DNA of 57,699 bases, taken from the NCBI GenBank assembly GCA_027451905.1, contig DAIDHV010000005.1, positions 1 to 57,699 of the forward strand, written 5' to 3'. A program made the translations under genes and the position numbers. Position 1 is the first letter of the stretch. Each line of letters starts with the position of its first letter. Origin of the DNA: Armatimonadota bacterium. Its GTDB lineage: Bacteria; Armatimonadota; Fimbriimonadia; Fimbriimonadales; Fimbriimonadaceae. Positions 9,010 to 17,905 of the stretch are shown here, in pieces. Under the pieces are notes generated by a model. The model worked only from the letters and a program-made list of their open reading frames with translations, had not been told where the DNA came from and ran no database searches.

Positions 9010-9349
9010 AGTATTCTGTACTTTTATATTTAAGTCAAGTTGAAGTTCGGGCTGATTTCAGATCTGAAGCCAATAGGGCTAAATTAATGCTGATTACGAG
9101 AACAAGTAGAGTCCTTTAGGTTGCTTAAGAGAGCTCTGCCGCATCTAATTTGACATCGAATCCAATAGTGCACCGGCTTTCCAGTCTCTTCAAATTATGC
9201 TTTTCGTAATTCCCGCCCCTCAAATATCCTGGCTTTAAGTTTTCGGCTCCTCAATAGCTCCCACGCACGTGCCAACAAGCCCAAAAGTGAAAATGGCGGG
9301 ACCTTGCACTTGACAAAAGTATATCTGGGGGGGGGGGTAGTCTCGCCAT
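9010..9349. other. Gene-free stretch right of the tRNA duplication
   Basis: There is no coding frame, RNA gene or strong hairpin until the promoter of the next gene at 9310. Composition is AT-richer than the neighbouring genes, as expected for island DNA. Confidence 0.5.
9310..9343 (+). promoter_or_regulatory. Promoter with an 11-G tract between -35 and -10
   Basis: A consensus -35 TTGACA (9310-9315) and a -10-like TAGTCT (9338-9343) are separated by 22 bases. Eleven of these are a pure G run (9327-9337). The -10 is six bases before the ATG at 9350, the same geometry as other putative leaderless genes in this window. With about six Gs the spacer would be the optimal 17. Slippage in the tract could therefore tune expression, as known for Neisseria porA and opc. 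The G run might instead act as a crude ribosome site. Confidence 0.5.
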
Positions 9350-9763
9350 ATGAAGAACTTTTTAACAGTTTTTGCACTCTCTTGTTGTATGGCGCCTGCC
9401 TATTCTTTTGGACAATCCGCACCTCAAGCACCAGCTTTTTCCCAGTGGGTCACTGTTTCACAGCCCAATTCCAGTGGTGGCATAGACGGAGATCATCGGC
9501 AGGGTTTCACCTTTGAAGAAGCGCCGACATCGGGCGGATGGCTGGTATCACCAATCGAAATGGTTACCGACGACAATAGCAGAAGCCACTCCTACACCGT
9601 GGGCCCATTTCCCGCAGGCGTCAAGTCGATTTCTTTCTTCCTGTGCAATTCCACGTACTCGATCGATTGGCTTAACAATGTCATTCTGAAATCCACCCCA
9701 CCTTCCTTGGAAGTGCCTTATAACGAAGACCAGTACCAACACCTCAACATGTCAATTCCGTAG
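9350..9763 (+). CDS. Small secreted protein of unknown function
   Basis: The product has 137 residues, with a clear signal peptide (MKNFLTVFALSCCMAPAYSFGQ, cleavage near residue 21). A soluble part rich in Ser, Pro and aromatic residues follows, including a pair of cysteines near the signal end and a single Cys in FFLCNSTYS. I recognise no domain. It sits in the island between the tRNA-Leu duplication and the intact paralogue at 9789, 25 bases upstream of that gene, so the two may be cotranscribed. Expression may depend on the G tract in its promoter. Confidence 0.65.
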   Translation: MKNFLTVFALSCCMAPAYSFGQSAPQAPAFSQWVTVSQPNSSGGIDGDHRQGFTFEEAPTSGGWLVSPIEMVTDDNSRSHSYTVGPFPAGVKSISFFLCNSTYSIDWLNNVILKSTPPSLEVPYNEDQYQHLNMSIP

Positions 9764-9788
9764 ACCGACAAACGGGTAGGAACAAAAA

Positions 9789-10958
9789 GTGATTGCATTG
9801 TATTTCCTGTGCGCAACCTATCGCCACCGTGTAGCTCCACAAATAATGAATTTATTTGTAGAAGCACCGCTCAATAGGGAGCAAAAATCTGTTGAAGCGA
9901 CTTTGAAGGGCCTGTTCAAAGACGTTCCTTCTAGCCTAGTCCTTCGGATCGGAACGAAGGAATCAATTCCCGATTTAGGTTGGGCAAGCAAGGTTACCTC
10001 TACAGTGAGAAAGCATGGGACAGAGGCTGATCTTTATAGAGAGGCAAACTCACTCGGAAGGACCTTGGTGCGGGTTACGTCGGGCAAGCAGAAACAAACT
10101 CTTAGCCCGGCAGTGGTATTTGCCATGTGCACTTACCCCTCTGCAAATGACCTGACGAACACGCTATTCAAAGAGGAGCCATTCCAGGAATTGGCAGAGA
10201 AAACAATCCGCAAATCCGGGGCAAGTTTCTGTTCCTTTTCCCAGTTTTCAAGCGGAGACCGAGAGGAACTTATGGGGCTTCTCAGTTCAGCCCAAACCGG
10301 TTGCTACTCCGACGTCTTGCGAGGCGGCAATAACGTTTATGTTGCTCCCTGCCTTGAATTTCACGAAACTTACAGTGAAAATGGTGAGGCGGTATCTAAC
10401 TGGGTTTCCCTGCCGTCGGTTCGGCTTCCTCTCCCCAAAAGCACTGAAAACCAAATGGCGCCACTAGGAGCCAATCATCTTGGCTCTTTATATTTCGGAG
10501 ACAAGGGATACTATACTTCCATCAAGGCGGTGATATCATTTGTTGAAAAATCAAAGGGAGTCCACGTTCTTTGGGACCATTCTAGGAAGAATACTATGGT
10601 TTTTATTAAGGGTAGGTTTACCACTAGCGAACTGCTCAACGGCCTCTACCTAGCACTAAAAGTACCCAAATTTCGAGTAAGCCAATCTTTGTACTCCGTA
10701 GAGGCTTTTAAACGAAAATGGATGACCAAATATATTCTCAATTTGCCAAATTCGAAGCTAAAGGACATTGCCCTTGCTACGCTCAATGGCCAAACATCAA
10801 TTGTAACAAACGCGGTACTGAACAATTATAATCTATCGGCTGCCCCTCAAGACGATGCTAGTATGCCGGTAAGAATTGACACCATTTCAGTAGGTTTTGA
10901 GGTTGGCAATGGGGCAGTTTATAATAACTTGGATAACACCTTAACGTACAGTAACTAA
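9789..10958 (+). CDS. Protein of unknown family, intact paralogue of the interrupted gene at 7773
   Basis: The product has 389 residues from a GTG start at 9789, preceded by a weak AGGA. The N-terminus (MIALYFLCATYRHRV) is short and only partly hydrophobic, so the true start or export signal is uncertain. It shares collinear blocks with the cassette gene: CSFSQFS near residue 145, the YSENGEAVSNWVSLPSVRLP stretch, GDKGYYTSI, MVFIKGRFTTSELLNG, LATLNGQT and a C-terminal ISVGFEVGNG. The pattern of small beta-rich blocks suggests a repeated or surface role, but no function can be named. It follows the small secreted protein and may be its operon partner. Base composition is more AT-rich than that of the core genes. 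Confidence 0.7.
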   Translation: MIALYFLCATYRHRVAPQIMNLFVEAPLNREQKSVEATLKGLFKDVPSSLVLRIGTKESIPDLGWASKVTSTVRKHGTEADLYREANSLGRTLVRVTSGKQKQTLSPAVVFAMCTYPSANDLTNTLFKEEPFQELAEKTIRKSGASFCSFSQFSSGDREELMGLLSSAQTGCYSDVLRGGNNVYVAPCLEFHETYSENGEAVSNWVSLPSVRLPLPKSTENQMAPLGANHLGSLYFGDKGYYTSIKAVISFVEKSKGVHVLWDHSRKNTMVFIKGRFTTSELLNGLYLALKVPKFRVSQSLYSVEAFKRKWMTKYILNLPNSKLKDIALATLNGQTSIVTNAVLNNYNLSAAPQDDASMPVRIDTISVGFEVGNGAVYNNLDNTLTYSN

Positions 10959-11004
10959 GTTGCTGGCGGTCGTAAGGTATTCGCTAAGTGACAATGCTGC
11001 GGTA

Positions 11005-11769
11005 TTAGGAATCTGCTCTTTTCCTGCACAGAAACAGGGCTTCGATTTCATCGGGATTGAGCGGTCTCTGACCCCATTCTCCGGCGGTGCCGCCGTACAA
11101 ATGCTCAACCTTAAAACCATTGTGGTGAAGCATGGCCGCAATTTCAGAAGGAATGTAAAGTCGCTCCTTGTAGGTCATTTCGGTTGGACCCTCTGGCAAT
11201 TGCCAAGTGTCGGTTCCATGAGAAACCATCGTCAAAGGATCAAAGGTCCTTGACGCAATTGTTTCGGAGGTTAGGTTGCGAATCATCCGTAGGCCATTCA
11301 GAGCCGTGAGCAAAAAGGGACTATTGGGAAGAAGGCTTGCGCTGATGTTGGCAAGAATTGCCATATCATGGGTAAGGGGATCTTCTTGTTTTCCAATGAT
11401 GTTAAATGCACCCTCGCAAACGCAAAACGCGGCATCCACCGGGTTCTGAAGCCGGAATCGGGTTGCGTCCGCATGCACCCATTTGACTTCGACCCCTTCC
11501 TTTTTGGCCAGTTTGTAGGCTTCCTTTAGCATTCCCGAGGAAACGTCAAGGCCAGTAACCACAAATCCCCGCTTTGCCAGTTCCACGGAATGGCGTCCGC
11601 ACCCGCATCCTACATCTAAAATAGCGGCCCCTGGCTTTAATCCCATCGCTTCAACCATAAAGTCCACTTCTTTAATGGTGCCCTTTGTAAAGTCGCTTTC
11701 TAAGTAGAAAGGGGCGTGGGCATCATAGAAGGCTTCCCATTCGTTATGAGGAGCTGCGCGTTGGATCAT
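11005..11769 (-). CDS. SAM-dependent methyltransferase, class I
   Basis: The product has 254 residues. A Rossmann-type methyltransferase core begins at about residue 50: motif I is ILDVGCGCGRHSVELAKRG, the acidic end of strand 2 is VTGLDVSSGML, and VKWVHADATRF is the motif II region. The N-terminal part (EWEAFYDAHAPFYLESDFTKGT) resembles the substrate lid of the methyltransferase-11/25 groups. The substrate cannot be told from sequence. It is convergent with the island genes, ending 47 bases from the 10958 stop. Upstream of its start lies a long gene-free stretch with several hairpins. Confidence 0.85.
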   Translation of the reverse strand: MIQRAAPHNEWEAFYDAHAPFYLESDFTKGTIKEVDFMVEAMGLKPGAAILDVGCGCGRHSVELAKRGFVVTGLDVSSGMLKEAYKLAKKEGVEVKWVHADATRFRLQNPVDAAFCVCEGAFNIIGKQEDPLTHDMAILANISASLLPNSPFLLTALNGLRMIRNLTSETIASRTFDPLTMVSHGTDTWQLPEGPTEMTYKERLYIPSEIAAMLHHNGFKVEHLYGGTAGEWGQRPLNPDEIEALFLCRKRADS

Positions 11770-11891
11770 GACTCAAGAGTACTGCAACCCTTGCTATCCT
11801 GATCGGCTACCGTCAGCTTTGAATGCCTTGGGCTCTACATCTGGCAATTGACCGCAAAGCAGTCGGGCCTGGGCTCCAAACTACGGGGATG

Positions 11892-12044
11892 TTGAACAAT
11901 TGCCGATCCATGACAATTGTTCAAGTGAACCGTCTGATTTTCGCTGAAATCAGACAGTTATCGGCGATGTTCAGGTTCAAATACCTTCACATCCCGTTCC
12001 GGCTCCTGCGGGGTCGGTGGGTTTTGAGTTCCTCAACACCCACC
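11892..12044. other. Run of three hairpins in a gene-free stretch (possible structured RNA)
   Basis: The 365-base gap 11770-12134 has no convincing coding frame. It holds three inverted repeats in a row. The first is TTGAACAATTG/CAATTGTTCAA (11892-11902 and 11914-11924). The second is GTCTGATTT/AAATCAGAC (11932-11940 and 11947-11955). The third is GGTGGGT-TTGAG/CTCAA-ACCCACC (12016-12044) with one mismatch. Such spacing suggests a folded RNA or a multi-part terminator/leader between two minus-strand genes. It matches no class I can name. Confidence 0.35.
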
Positions 12045-12134
12045 AAGTTCCATTGATCAAATTGCCTTGGTGCACACCTTTCTTGTTTTTGGTCTAGGCG
12101 ATTTGGTTTTCATGGGTATTTGGGCAAAGAGTTC

Positions 12135-14258
12135 TCAGGAGCGGGAAAACTTTAGCGCCCAAGATACCACCTCATTGTTTGGGGCTTTGTAATCAAGACG
12201 GATAAGCCCTTGGTCTTCTTTGGGTTGTAATTTCATTCCATTCATCTCAGCCTCATGAAGTATAAACCCAGCGGGAACATGGAACCACATGGAATAGGGA
12301 AAGTCCTTAACAAGTTTAGTCTTTCCACTCAAGGTGTCTTGTTTCCAAGCCATCGCAGAGATGTCAACCGCGCCTTGAGAAATGTGTCGGTTTGTGGATA
12401 CCAGTTGAGGACGATCAACCAGTCGCCGTATGGCATAGCAGGATACTTGATTCGGTTCTAGGATTGGCACCTTAAAACGGTTCTTGAAGGTTCCTAAAAA
12501 GTGATGATTCCAGCCTTCAAAAACAAGGTATTTGTATCGCGAGTCAAGCCCAAGGTCAGAGAAAGAAATAGAAGTTGGGGGCAAGGGGTGGGATTCCCAA
12601 TTCATCTCAGTTAAAACCATCCAACTCTCGTAAGACTCATTGATGTCCAGTGCCCACCACGGGCAGACCTTTCCAAACTGGTCTGCATCAAGGGGGCCAG
12701 GGTTGGATCCACCATCCGTGTTGAATTTGTTGGCAATCAAGTTATTGGTTTTTGATGGATCAAAGTCAAAGAGTTGCCCGGGCTGAGTAAAGAGGATGGG
12801 TGAGACCCTGCGTGCCGCATCCAAGGCTAGTGCTTGTTCATAGACGTTTGGATGGTCACTGAGTAGCAGCTGGGCACCAGCCACCGACGCAAGTGTTGCC
12901 CGAATCCTTTCTTGCCCTTTTTGGTACGTTTTTGTTTGTGAATTGTACGGCTCTAAGTCGCAATGATCGGGGTCATTCCGCCACACAACGTTGTTCCAAC
13001 TTGTGTACTGCTGAAGAGTTGCTGGCCCGTAGCCATCGGTACCAAGGCGGCAGCCATTGGCGTACCCTACCACATCCGGTAGAACCCCCCAGCAAGAAAG
13101 GATATAGGTTTTTTCACCTAGGTTTTCTCTGGCGATCTTCATGTAAAGCCGAAGCAAATGCCCTGGGGTTTGCCCATTTTGGTGCAAGTAGTCCCTTGAT
13201 GGGTACATAGAGTCATAAAGAAAATGACGAAGGGTGTCGATTTTTACATACTTCCAGCCCTGTTTGTGAAGGGCTTGGTAGTGAGGCTGAATGATCTTTG
13301 CAACCGCTTCACGGTTCGAGGGGTTCAGGGCGTAATCAATCCACGGCCCCTTGTGAGGGTGGCCCGGTGAATCCTGGATGAACCAATCTGGGTGCAGTTT
13401 AAGAGTGTTGGGATCATTAAAGTGAACGTTCACCCATAATCCAGGAGTGAGACCGAGGCCAGAGATCGATTGAGAAAGTGCAGAAAGTCCGCTTGGAAAC
13501 TTGCTGTTTGTATGGAGCCAGTCCTGAAGAGTTCCGCCTAGCCCGCTTTCGTATCCATCATCGATTTGGATAATGTGGTACCCATAATCCTTTAACTTTT
13601 CAGAAAATATCTTGCTGACCTTATGAACATCTTTTTCCGTTATTGAATCTCGGTAGGCCCACCAACTGCACCATCCGGTGATACTATTCCTCCAAGGTTT
13701 GTACGCCCATGGTGCAAAGTACCGAATGTTTTTATGTCTACGGTAGACGGCGGGCATAAACACGATTTGGACTTTGCCGTACCCAAACGTGGAAAAATGC
13801 CAATTTGTGCCCTTTAAAGGTGTGATTTTTGTTTGGCTTGGGTCTCCCTTGAGCAACCAGTCACGGTAGCGGTCATAAACGCCATTGTTGAGAAGATTAG
13901 ACGACCGCCCCACTTCATTTCGTATGAACTGAAAGCGGTTTGGAATTCGTTCAGTTTGCATGGCAATGGATTCACCTGAGGCACATACGGAGCCGAGCAA
14001 ATATATTGGCTCATCGTGAGTTCCCTCAAAAGTCATTGTTTGGGTGAGACAGCGATTCGATCCGTGTGCGATTCGGTTGACAAGGGTGAGAGGTTGGTGA
14101 TTTGAACTAAAAACCCGACCCTTGAATATGGTAATCCCTGCGTACTTGATGAAAAAACTCCCATTTTTGCTTACAGAGATCGTCGCAGGGTGATTGGGGG
14201 CAAAAGAGTAATGGGGTCGAGAACCATCAAGTTGGGGTGGGGTTGGAACCATACTCAT
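12135..14258 (-). CDS. GH36/GH27-clan glycosidase (alpha-galactosidase or raffinose-synthase type)
   Basis: The product has 707 residues. An N-terminal beta domain is followed by a TIM barrel starting near GWCSWWAY (about residue 195). HIIQIDDGYE is the typical strand-2 motif. The expected nucleophile is Asp341 in KYVKIDT and the acid/base is Asp408 in RLGTDGYGP. A beta C-terminal domain closes the protein. No signal peptide is visible, so it probably acts inside the cell on imported oligosaccharide. Clan-D enzymes hydrolyse or transfer alpha-galactosyl groups; the substrate here is not decidable. The start ATG at 14258 is the first in frame. An alternative start lies two codons on (MVPTPP). 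Confidence 0.85.
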   Translation of the reverse strand: MSMVPTPPQLDGSRPHYSFAPNHPATISVSKNGSFFIKYAGITIFKGRVFSSNHQPLTLVNRIAHGSNRCLTQTMTFEGTHDEPIYLLGSVCASGESIAMQTERIPNRFQFIRNEVGRSSNLLNNGVYDRYRDWLLKGDPSQTKITPLKGTNWHFSTFGYGKVQIVFMPAVYRRHKNIRYFAPWAYKPWRNSITGWCSWWAYRDSITEKDVHKVSKIFSEKLKDYGYHIIQIDDGYESGLGGTLQDWLHTNSKFPSGLSALSQSISGLGLTPGLWVNVHFNDPNTLKLHPDWFIQDSPGHPHKGPWIDYALNPSNREAVAKIIQPHYQALHKQGWKYVKIDTLRHFLYDSMYPSRDYLHQNGQTPGHLLRLYMKIARENLGEKTYILSCWGVLPDVVGYANGCRLGTDGYGPATLQQYTSWNNVVWRNDPDHCDLEPYNSQTKTYQKGQERIRATLASVAGAQLLLSDHPNVYEQALALDAARRVSPILFTQPGQLFDFDPSKTNNLIANKFNTDGGSNPGPLDADQFGKVCPWWALDINESYESWMVLTEMNWESHPLPPTSISFSDLGLDSRYKYLVFEGWNHHFLGTFKNRFKVPILEPNQVSCYAIRRLVDRPQLVSTNRHISQGAVDISAMAWKQDTLSGKTKLVKDFPYSMWFHVPAGFILHEAEMNGMKLQPKEDQGLIRLDYKAPNNEVVSWALKFSRS

Positions 14259-14298
14259 TACAAGTTACCGAATTCGAGAGTAAGCAACCACATCCGGT

Positions 14299-14552
14299 TT
14301 AAGTAGAAAGCCCGCCTTGCAACTCTTGCAGGTGGGCAGCCTCTACATTTCTGGGCGCTGCTGCTATCGGGTTGGGGTTGAGATGAGCCTTGCCTGCTCT
14401 AGTACGCGGGGGTGCTTGGAGGCTGCAGGACCTGGCATCGTTAGCAACTGAGACATCTGGTTCACAGGTTTTGGACCGGATGCCAAGGCCGCTAGAATTG
14501 CCCGACAAGTAGGCTCGGCAAGGGCATTGAAAACTCAACCGAGCTGGTCCAT
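14299..14552 (-). pseudogene. Decayed ArsR-family transcriptional regulator
   Basis: An AGGAG site precedes the ATG at 14552, which reads MDQLG, then TGA, then VFNALAEPTCRAILAAL, a near-standard ArsR N-terminus. It continues through the winged-helix core with PAASKHPRVLEQARLIST in place of the usual PAVSKHLRVLEEAGLI. A TAG follows, and the remaining family-like tail (VEAAHLQELQGGL) appears only after a shift of frame. Two stops and a frameshift mean it is not functional. Intact members usually control a neighbouring enzyme or SRPBCC protein; none remains here. Confidence 0.75.
14310..14337 (-). terminator. Hairpin followed by TTTCT on the minus strand
   Basis: GCCCGCC/GGTGGGC plus TGCAA/TTGCA form a 12-bp stem with one bulge and a CTC loop. 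On the minus strand it is followed by a T-rich stretch. It would end transcripts from the ArsR relic before the GH36 gene. Confidence 0.45.
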
Positions 14553-14658
14553 CGAATAGAACTCCTAGGTTATAGAACCAATGAGTCTTATAATCCACAC
14601 TTTTCAAAGTTTAAATTTTCTTGGAAAGCTTTTTGATTTTTTCTCATTACTCTTTGCT

Positions 14659-15171
14659 ATGAAAGCAATCACTGCATTCTCCTTGGCCGCCCTTTGTGCG
14701 GCAGCTTCGGCTCAAACAAACCTGTACTACAGGGCACCCCAGTTTTCTCCTGGCCACTGGTTCAATACGTCAAAGCCAATTCAGCTTGCCAAAGAAAAAG
14801 GAAAGGTTGTGGTTCTTTTCTTTTGGACTTTTGAATGCATCAACTGCAAGCACACTTTGCCGGCGATTCAAGGAATCGAGCGTTATTTTCGAGGGCATGA
14901 GGTGCAAGTGTTGGGTATCCATTCACCGGAGACCTCCTATGAGGTCCCAGCGTCTCATCTTGCTAAGGCAATCAGGCATGATCACATTGACTTTCCAGTG
15001 CTGCAAGACAACAACAGCCGGAATTGGAACCGGTACCATCAGCAGTTTTGGCCAACAGTGTACGTGATAGACAAGAACGGATTTGTGAGGGGAAGATGGG
15101 TTGGAGAGCTTAACTACGGGGGAGTCAAAGGTGAGGCGCAAGTTGAAAAGCTCATTCAATCACTGCTTTAG
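14659..15171 (+). CDS. Exported thioredoxin-like protein
   Basis: The product has 170 residues. A signal peptide (MKAITAFSLAALCAAASAQ) is followed by a thioredoxin fold: strand VVVLFFWTFECINC with a C-x-x-C active site (CINC), the helix HTLPAIQGIE, the cis-Pro region FWPTVYVIDKNG and a final beta-hairpin. It resembles TlpA/DipZ-type periplasmic thiol-disulphide proteins that reduce or isomerise disulphides outside the cytoplasm. I chose ATG 14659 rather than the in-frame 14581 because it opens the signal peptide. TACTCT five bases upstream might be a -10 of a near-leaderless transcript. The gene is convergent with a PEP-CTERM gene, with a shared terminator between them. Confidence 0.85.
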   Translation: MKAITAFSLAALCAAASAQTNLYYRAPQFSPGHWFNTSKPIQLAKEKGKVVVLFFWTFECINCKHTLPAIQGIERYFRGHEVQVLGIHSPETSYEVPASHLAKAIRHDHIDFPVLQDNNSRNWNRYHQQFWPTVYVIDKNGFVRGRWVGELNYGGVKGEAQVEKLIQSLL

Positions 15172-15197
15172 TACAACAGGTAGGTCCCCATTCAGAA

Positions 15198-15231
15198 AAA
15201 ATCCGGCTGCAATGAATTGCAGCCGGATTTT
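15198..15231. terminator. Bidirectional intrinsic terminator
   Basis: A perfect 16-bp stem with a 2-base GA loop is flanked by A runs on the left and T runs on the right. It therefore serves both the thioredoxin gene (+) and the PEP-CTERM gene (-). Confidence 0.88.
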
Positions 15232-15252
15232 GGGCTTTTTGCTATCCTTGGC

Positions 15253-15918
15253 TTAGCTGAGTTTGCGTCTTCGAATGAGGGCAATCATACCAATGGCCAG
15301 AGCGCCGATGCTGGCTGGCTCGGGAACTGCATTGATCTGAAGACCATCCATAGCCGGAGCAAAGTTATCGGTAAAGACAATGGACTTAACCGGATCGGTA
15401 AAGGTCCAACCGCTCCAAGTCATGACATTTGTTGCCTGATATATATCGGTTGACCCGAACGGGTTCTCCAAGTTACCGTTTGCGTCAAAAAAGTTCAGGT
15501 AAAAGTGGCTGTTGGTGGAATCTTCTGCAAAATAACCGCCAAAGGCTGTGACAGCGTTATTGAATGTTAAAGTTATATCGGCCGGACGCCACGCAGTATT
15601 GCTGGAAAAGTTTTGGGACCCAAGTGCGTTAACGCCATCGGCAACATTTTGCAACCCACCATTGTTAGCGAAGCCCCAATTAGCTCCGTTTGCAGGGCTG
15701 ACAATATAAAGTTGATTTGATCCCGTTGGATTGCTTGAGAAAGTTCCTTCGCCGTTAAAGACAGACAAAGTATCATAAATGCCCCCGCTACCATAATTGG
15801 GAAACTCCTCAAAGCCTTCTGAGTAGTTACCGGTAAAGGGGCCGGTTGGATTGATTTGGGCAAGGGCCAAAATCGGAGAAGCCACAAGGGCAACCGCTAT
15901 AAGTGATTTCAAATTCAT
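15253..15918 (-). CDS. PEP-CTERM sorting-signal protein
   Basis: The product has 221 residues. A signal peptide (MNLKSLIAVALVASPILALAQ) is followed by a Ser/Gly/Asn-rich beta domain with acidic and aromatic patches. A C-terminal PEP-CTERM signal closes it: VPEPASIG, a hydrophobic helix (ALAIGMIALI) and a basic RRRKLS end. Such proteins are processed by an exosortase and usually sent to the cell surface or matrix. The start is ATG 15918, with AGAGGA just upstream, rather than the longer 15972. The binding or structural role is unknown. Confidence 0.88.
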   Translation of the reverse strand: MNLKSLIAVALVASPILALAQINPTGPFTGNYSEGFEEFPNYGSGGIYDTLSVFNGEGTFSSNPTGSNQLYIVSPANGANWGFANNGGLQNVADGVNALGSQNFSSNTAWRPADITLTFNNAVTAFGGYFAEDSTNSHFYLNFFDANGNLENPFGSTDIYQATNVMTWSGWTFTDPVKSIVFTDNFAPAMDGLQINAVPEPASIGALAIGMIALIRRRKLS

Positions 15919-16059
15919 AATTCCTCTCAAGTCAAGCCCAAACACCTGTGCTTTCCACTTCAATTGTAGCATCAGAGATCCCTAATTTCTGGCAGTTTTT
16001 GTAAAAACCAGTATTTTTGCTCGTCCAATTATGGCTAATTAAGAATTTTTTGTCCCTTC

Positions 16060-17862
16060 TTAACCAGCGGGAAGCTGAATCGGCAAAATCCGAATCCTTC
16101 GATTGGGGTCTTGCCCAACCGCTTCCGTTGCCACTTTCAAGGCTTCTGCCGCCTTATGCTGAAGCTTTCTGATGGGACCAGGCTGGGGCAATAGCTCAAG
16201 CGCCTTGCCGGTTTGCAGGACCTGCTTAACCCCCGAAGCTACTTCTTCCAGAGCAGGATCGGCTGAATCAAGGCTGGTGGAATTGCCTTGCTTATGCAGC
16301 AGCTCATCAAGGGCGTCCGAGATTTGGCTGTAGGTGTTGCTCTTTACAACCGCGGTCGGCAGCGCGCGGCCAATTAACTCTTTAGCCTTTTTGGGCTTTT
16401 GCTGAAATGTACTTCTAAAAATGATCACCGCATCGGAATGGGCTAAATCGAGGGCAACCACTGCATTGAGCCTCCGGTCTCGAATCGCTTTATCCAACCG
16501 AGTGCGGTTAATGCCATACGGAAAAATGCGCATCGGCTTTTCCGCTGCCTCTTGCCGCTCAGTGCTTTTTAGCTTGAACTCCCCTTTTGGGGCTGGATAG
16601 ATTGGATTTTGGAGGACTTTTTTTTTGATCGAGGCAAGTTGTCTTGCGCTGCGCAACTCATCCTTTTTCTCGATTTCATCAAGGTCAGGGTGAGAACCAT
16701 CGTAGCCGCCGGGAAGATCAAACGAGAACGGCTCTTGAGATTGCACGATTTCGATGCCATCTCCGGTGCGGACCCTCACTTCGGGCCTTGGGGGCACGCC
16801 GCGAAGAATCATATCTACTGTTCGCTGGACATCTTTGTGCACAGCCAAGCGGTCATAATCCAGCAGTTCAATAACAACGTCAAATGTGGGAGGCGCTTTG
16901 CGCTCTAAAACTGTCTTTTGGGTGCCTCGACGGGCGGCCTCTGCGTCAGAAAGGGTTACGGCTTGGATGCCACCAACCAAATCGCATAGGGTCGGGTTCA
17001 GCATAAGATTTTCTAGAGTCTGGCCATGAGCGGTTCCAATGAGCTGGACTCCTCGTTCGGCTATGGTTCGGCTGGCGGCAGCTTCTGCCTCGGTTCCGAT
17101 CTCATCAATGACAATAACTTCTGGCATGTGGTTTTCAACCGCTTCGATCATCACTTGGTGCTGTTCGGAAGCCACCCTCACCTGCATTCTTCTTGCGGAA
17201 CCGATACCAGGGTGAGGAACATCACCATCGCCGGCGATTTCATTGCTGGTGTCAACAATCACAACCCTCTTGCCAACTTCATCGGCAAGAACCCGCGCAA
17301 TTTCTCTTAGCTTCGTGGTCTTTCCCACCCCCGGTTTGCCAAGAAGCAAAATGGATTGGCCAGACCGAACAATCGCATCAATCATGTCGATTGTGCCTTC
17401 TAAAGCCCGGCCAACTCGGCAAGTTAATCCAATGACCTTTCCGTGGCGATTGCGGATCGCAGAGACGCGGTGAAGGGTTCGCTCGATTCCTGCCCGGTTG
17501 TCACTTCCGAACTCACCGATGCTCTTGGTGACGTACTCAATATCATGCTCGGATATTAAAATGTCTGGCATCCTTTCGACATGATCCAAGAACCGAGCCT
17601 CGGCTGGACGGCCGTAATCTAAAACCACTTCCAGCAGCTTTTCAACGCCATTGCTGTTGAGAAGCCTTTCTCGAACCACGGCTGGCAAAACATCAAGTAA
17701 AAGCTTGAGATCTTGAAACGGACTGCTTGCTAAACCATCAATCGCAAACAGGTTGACGCCGTCCTGGGGCAAAGACATAGGCTTAATCTGGAGCGGCTTC
17801 TCTGCACGCTCTCTCTTTTCTATGGACGACTTTTTCACGGTGATTGCACTAGAGGCAGACAA
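16060..17862 (-). CDS. Ycf45/SpoIIIAA-type P-loop ATPase
   Basis: The product has 600 cytoplasmic residues. The ATPase core has Walker A GKPGVGKT at residues 175-182 and Walker B VIVIDEIG at about 248-255, with [11 protein letters not shown] and [11 protein letters not shown] further motifs of the SpoIIIAA/Ycf45 family. A charged linker with a run of nine A bases on the coding strand (16618-16626, SIKKKV) separates it from a C-terminal region (about 440-600) that in cyanobacterial relatives carries nucleic-acid-binding domains; I cannot see an R3H signature. The function of the family is poorly known, with nucleic-acid handling suspected. It starts 43 bases downstream of hemH and could be the last gene of the haem operon. 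Confidence 0.82.
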   Translation of the reverse strand: MSASSAITVKKSSIEKRERAEKPLQIKPMSLPQDGVNLFAIDGLASSPFQDLKLLLDVLPAVVRERLLNSNGVEKLLEVVLDYGRPAEARFLDHVERMPDILISEHDIEYVTKSIGEFGSDNRAGIERTLHRVSAIRNRHGKVIGLTCRVGRALEGTIDMIDAIVRSGQSILLLGKPGVGKTTKLREIARVLADEVGKRVVIVDTSNEIAGDGDVPHPGIGSARRMQVRVASEQHQVMIEAVENHMPEVIVIDEIGTEAEAAASRTIAERGVQLIGTAHGQTLENLMLNPTLCDLVGGIQAVTLSDAEAARRGTQKTVLERKAPPTFDVVIELLDYDRLAVHKDVQRTVDMILRGVPPRPEVRVRTGDGIEIVQSQEPFSFDLPGGYDGSHPDLDEIEKKDELRSARQLASIKKKVLQNPIYPAPKGEFKLKSTERQEAAEKPMRIFPYGINRTRLDKAIRDRRLNAVVALDLAHSDAVIIFRSTFQQKPKKAKELIGRALPTAVVKSNTYSQISDALDELLHKQGNSTSLDSADPALEEVASGVKQVLQTGKALELLPQPGPIRKLQHKAAEALKVATEAVGQDPNRRIRILPIQLPAG

Positions 17863-17905
17863 GATTTAACAAAATGTTGATGGTTTTGTTTGATATCGGC
17901 CCTAT

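Noticed and set aside
11823-12056. 77-codon frame over the hairpin region
   Set aside because: It is disrupted by no stops but has no protein-like pattern, and the underlying bases are explained by inverted repeats.
14299-14607. 102-codon minus-strand frame as a real gene
   Set aside because: A better explanation is the decayed ArsR gene in a neighbouring frame; only its last part shares this frame.
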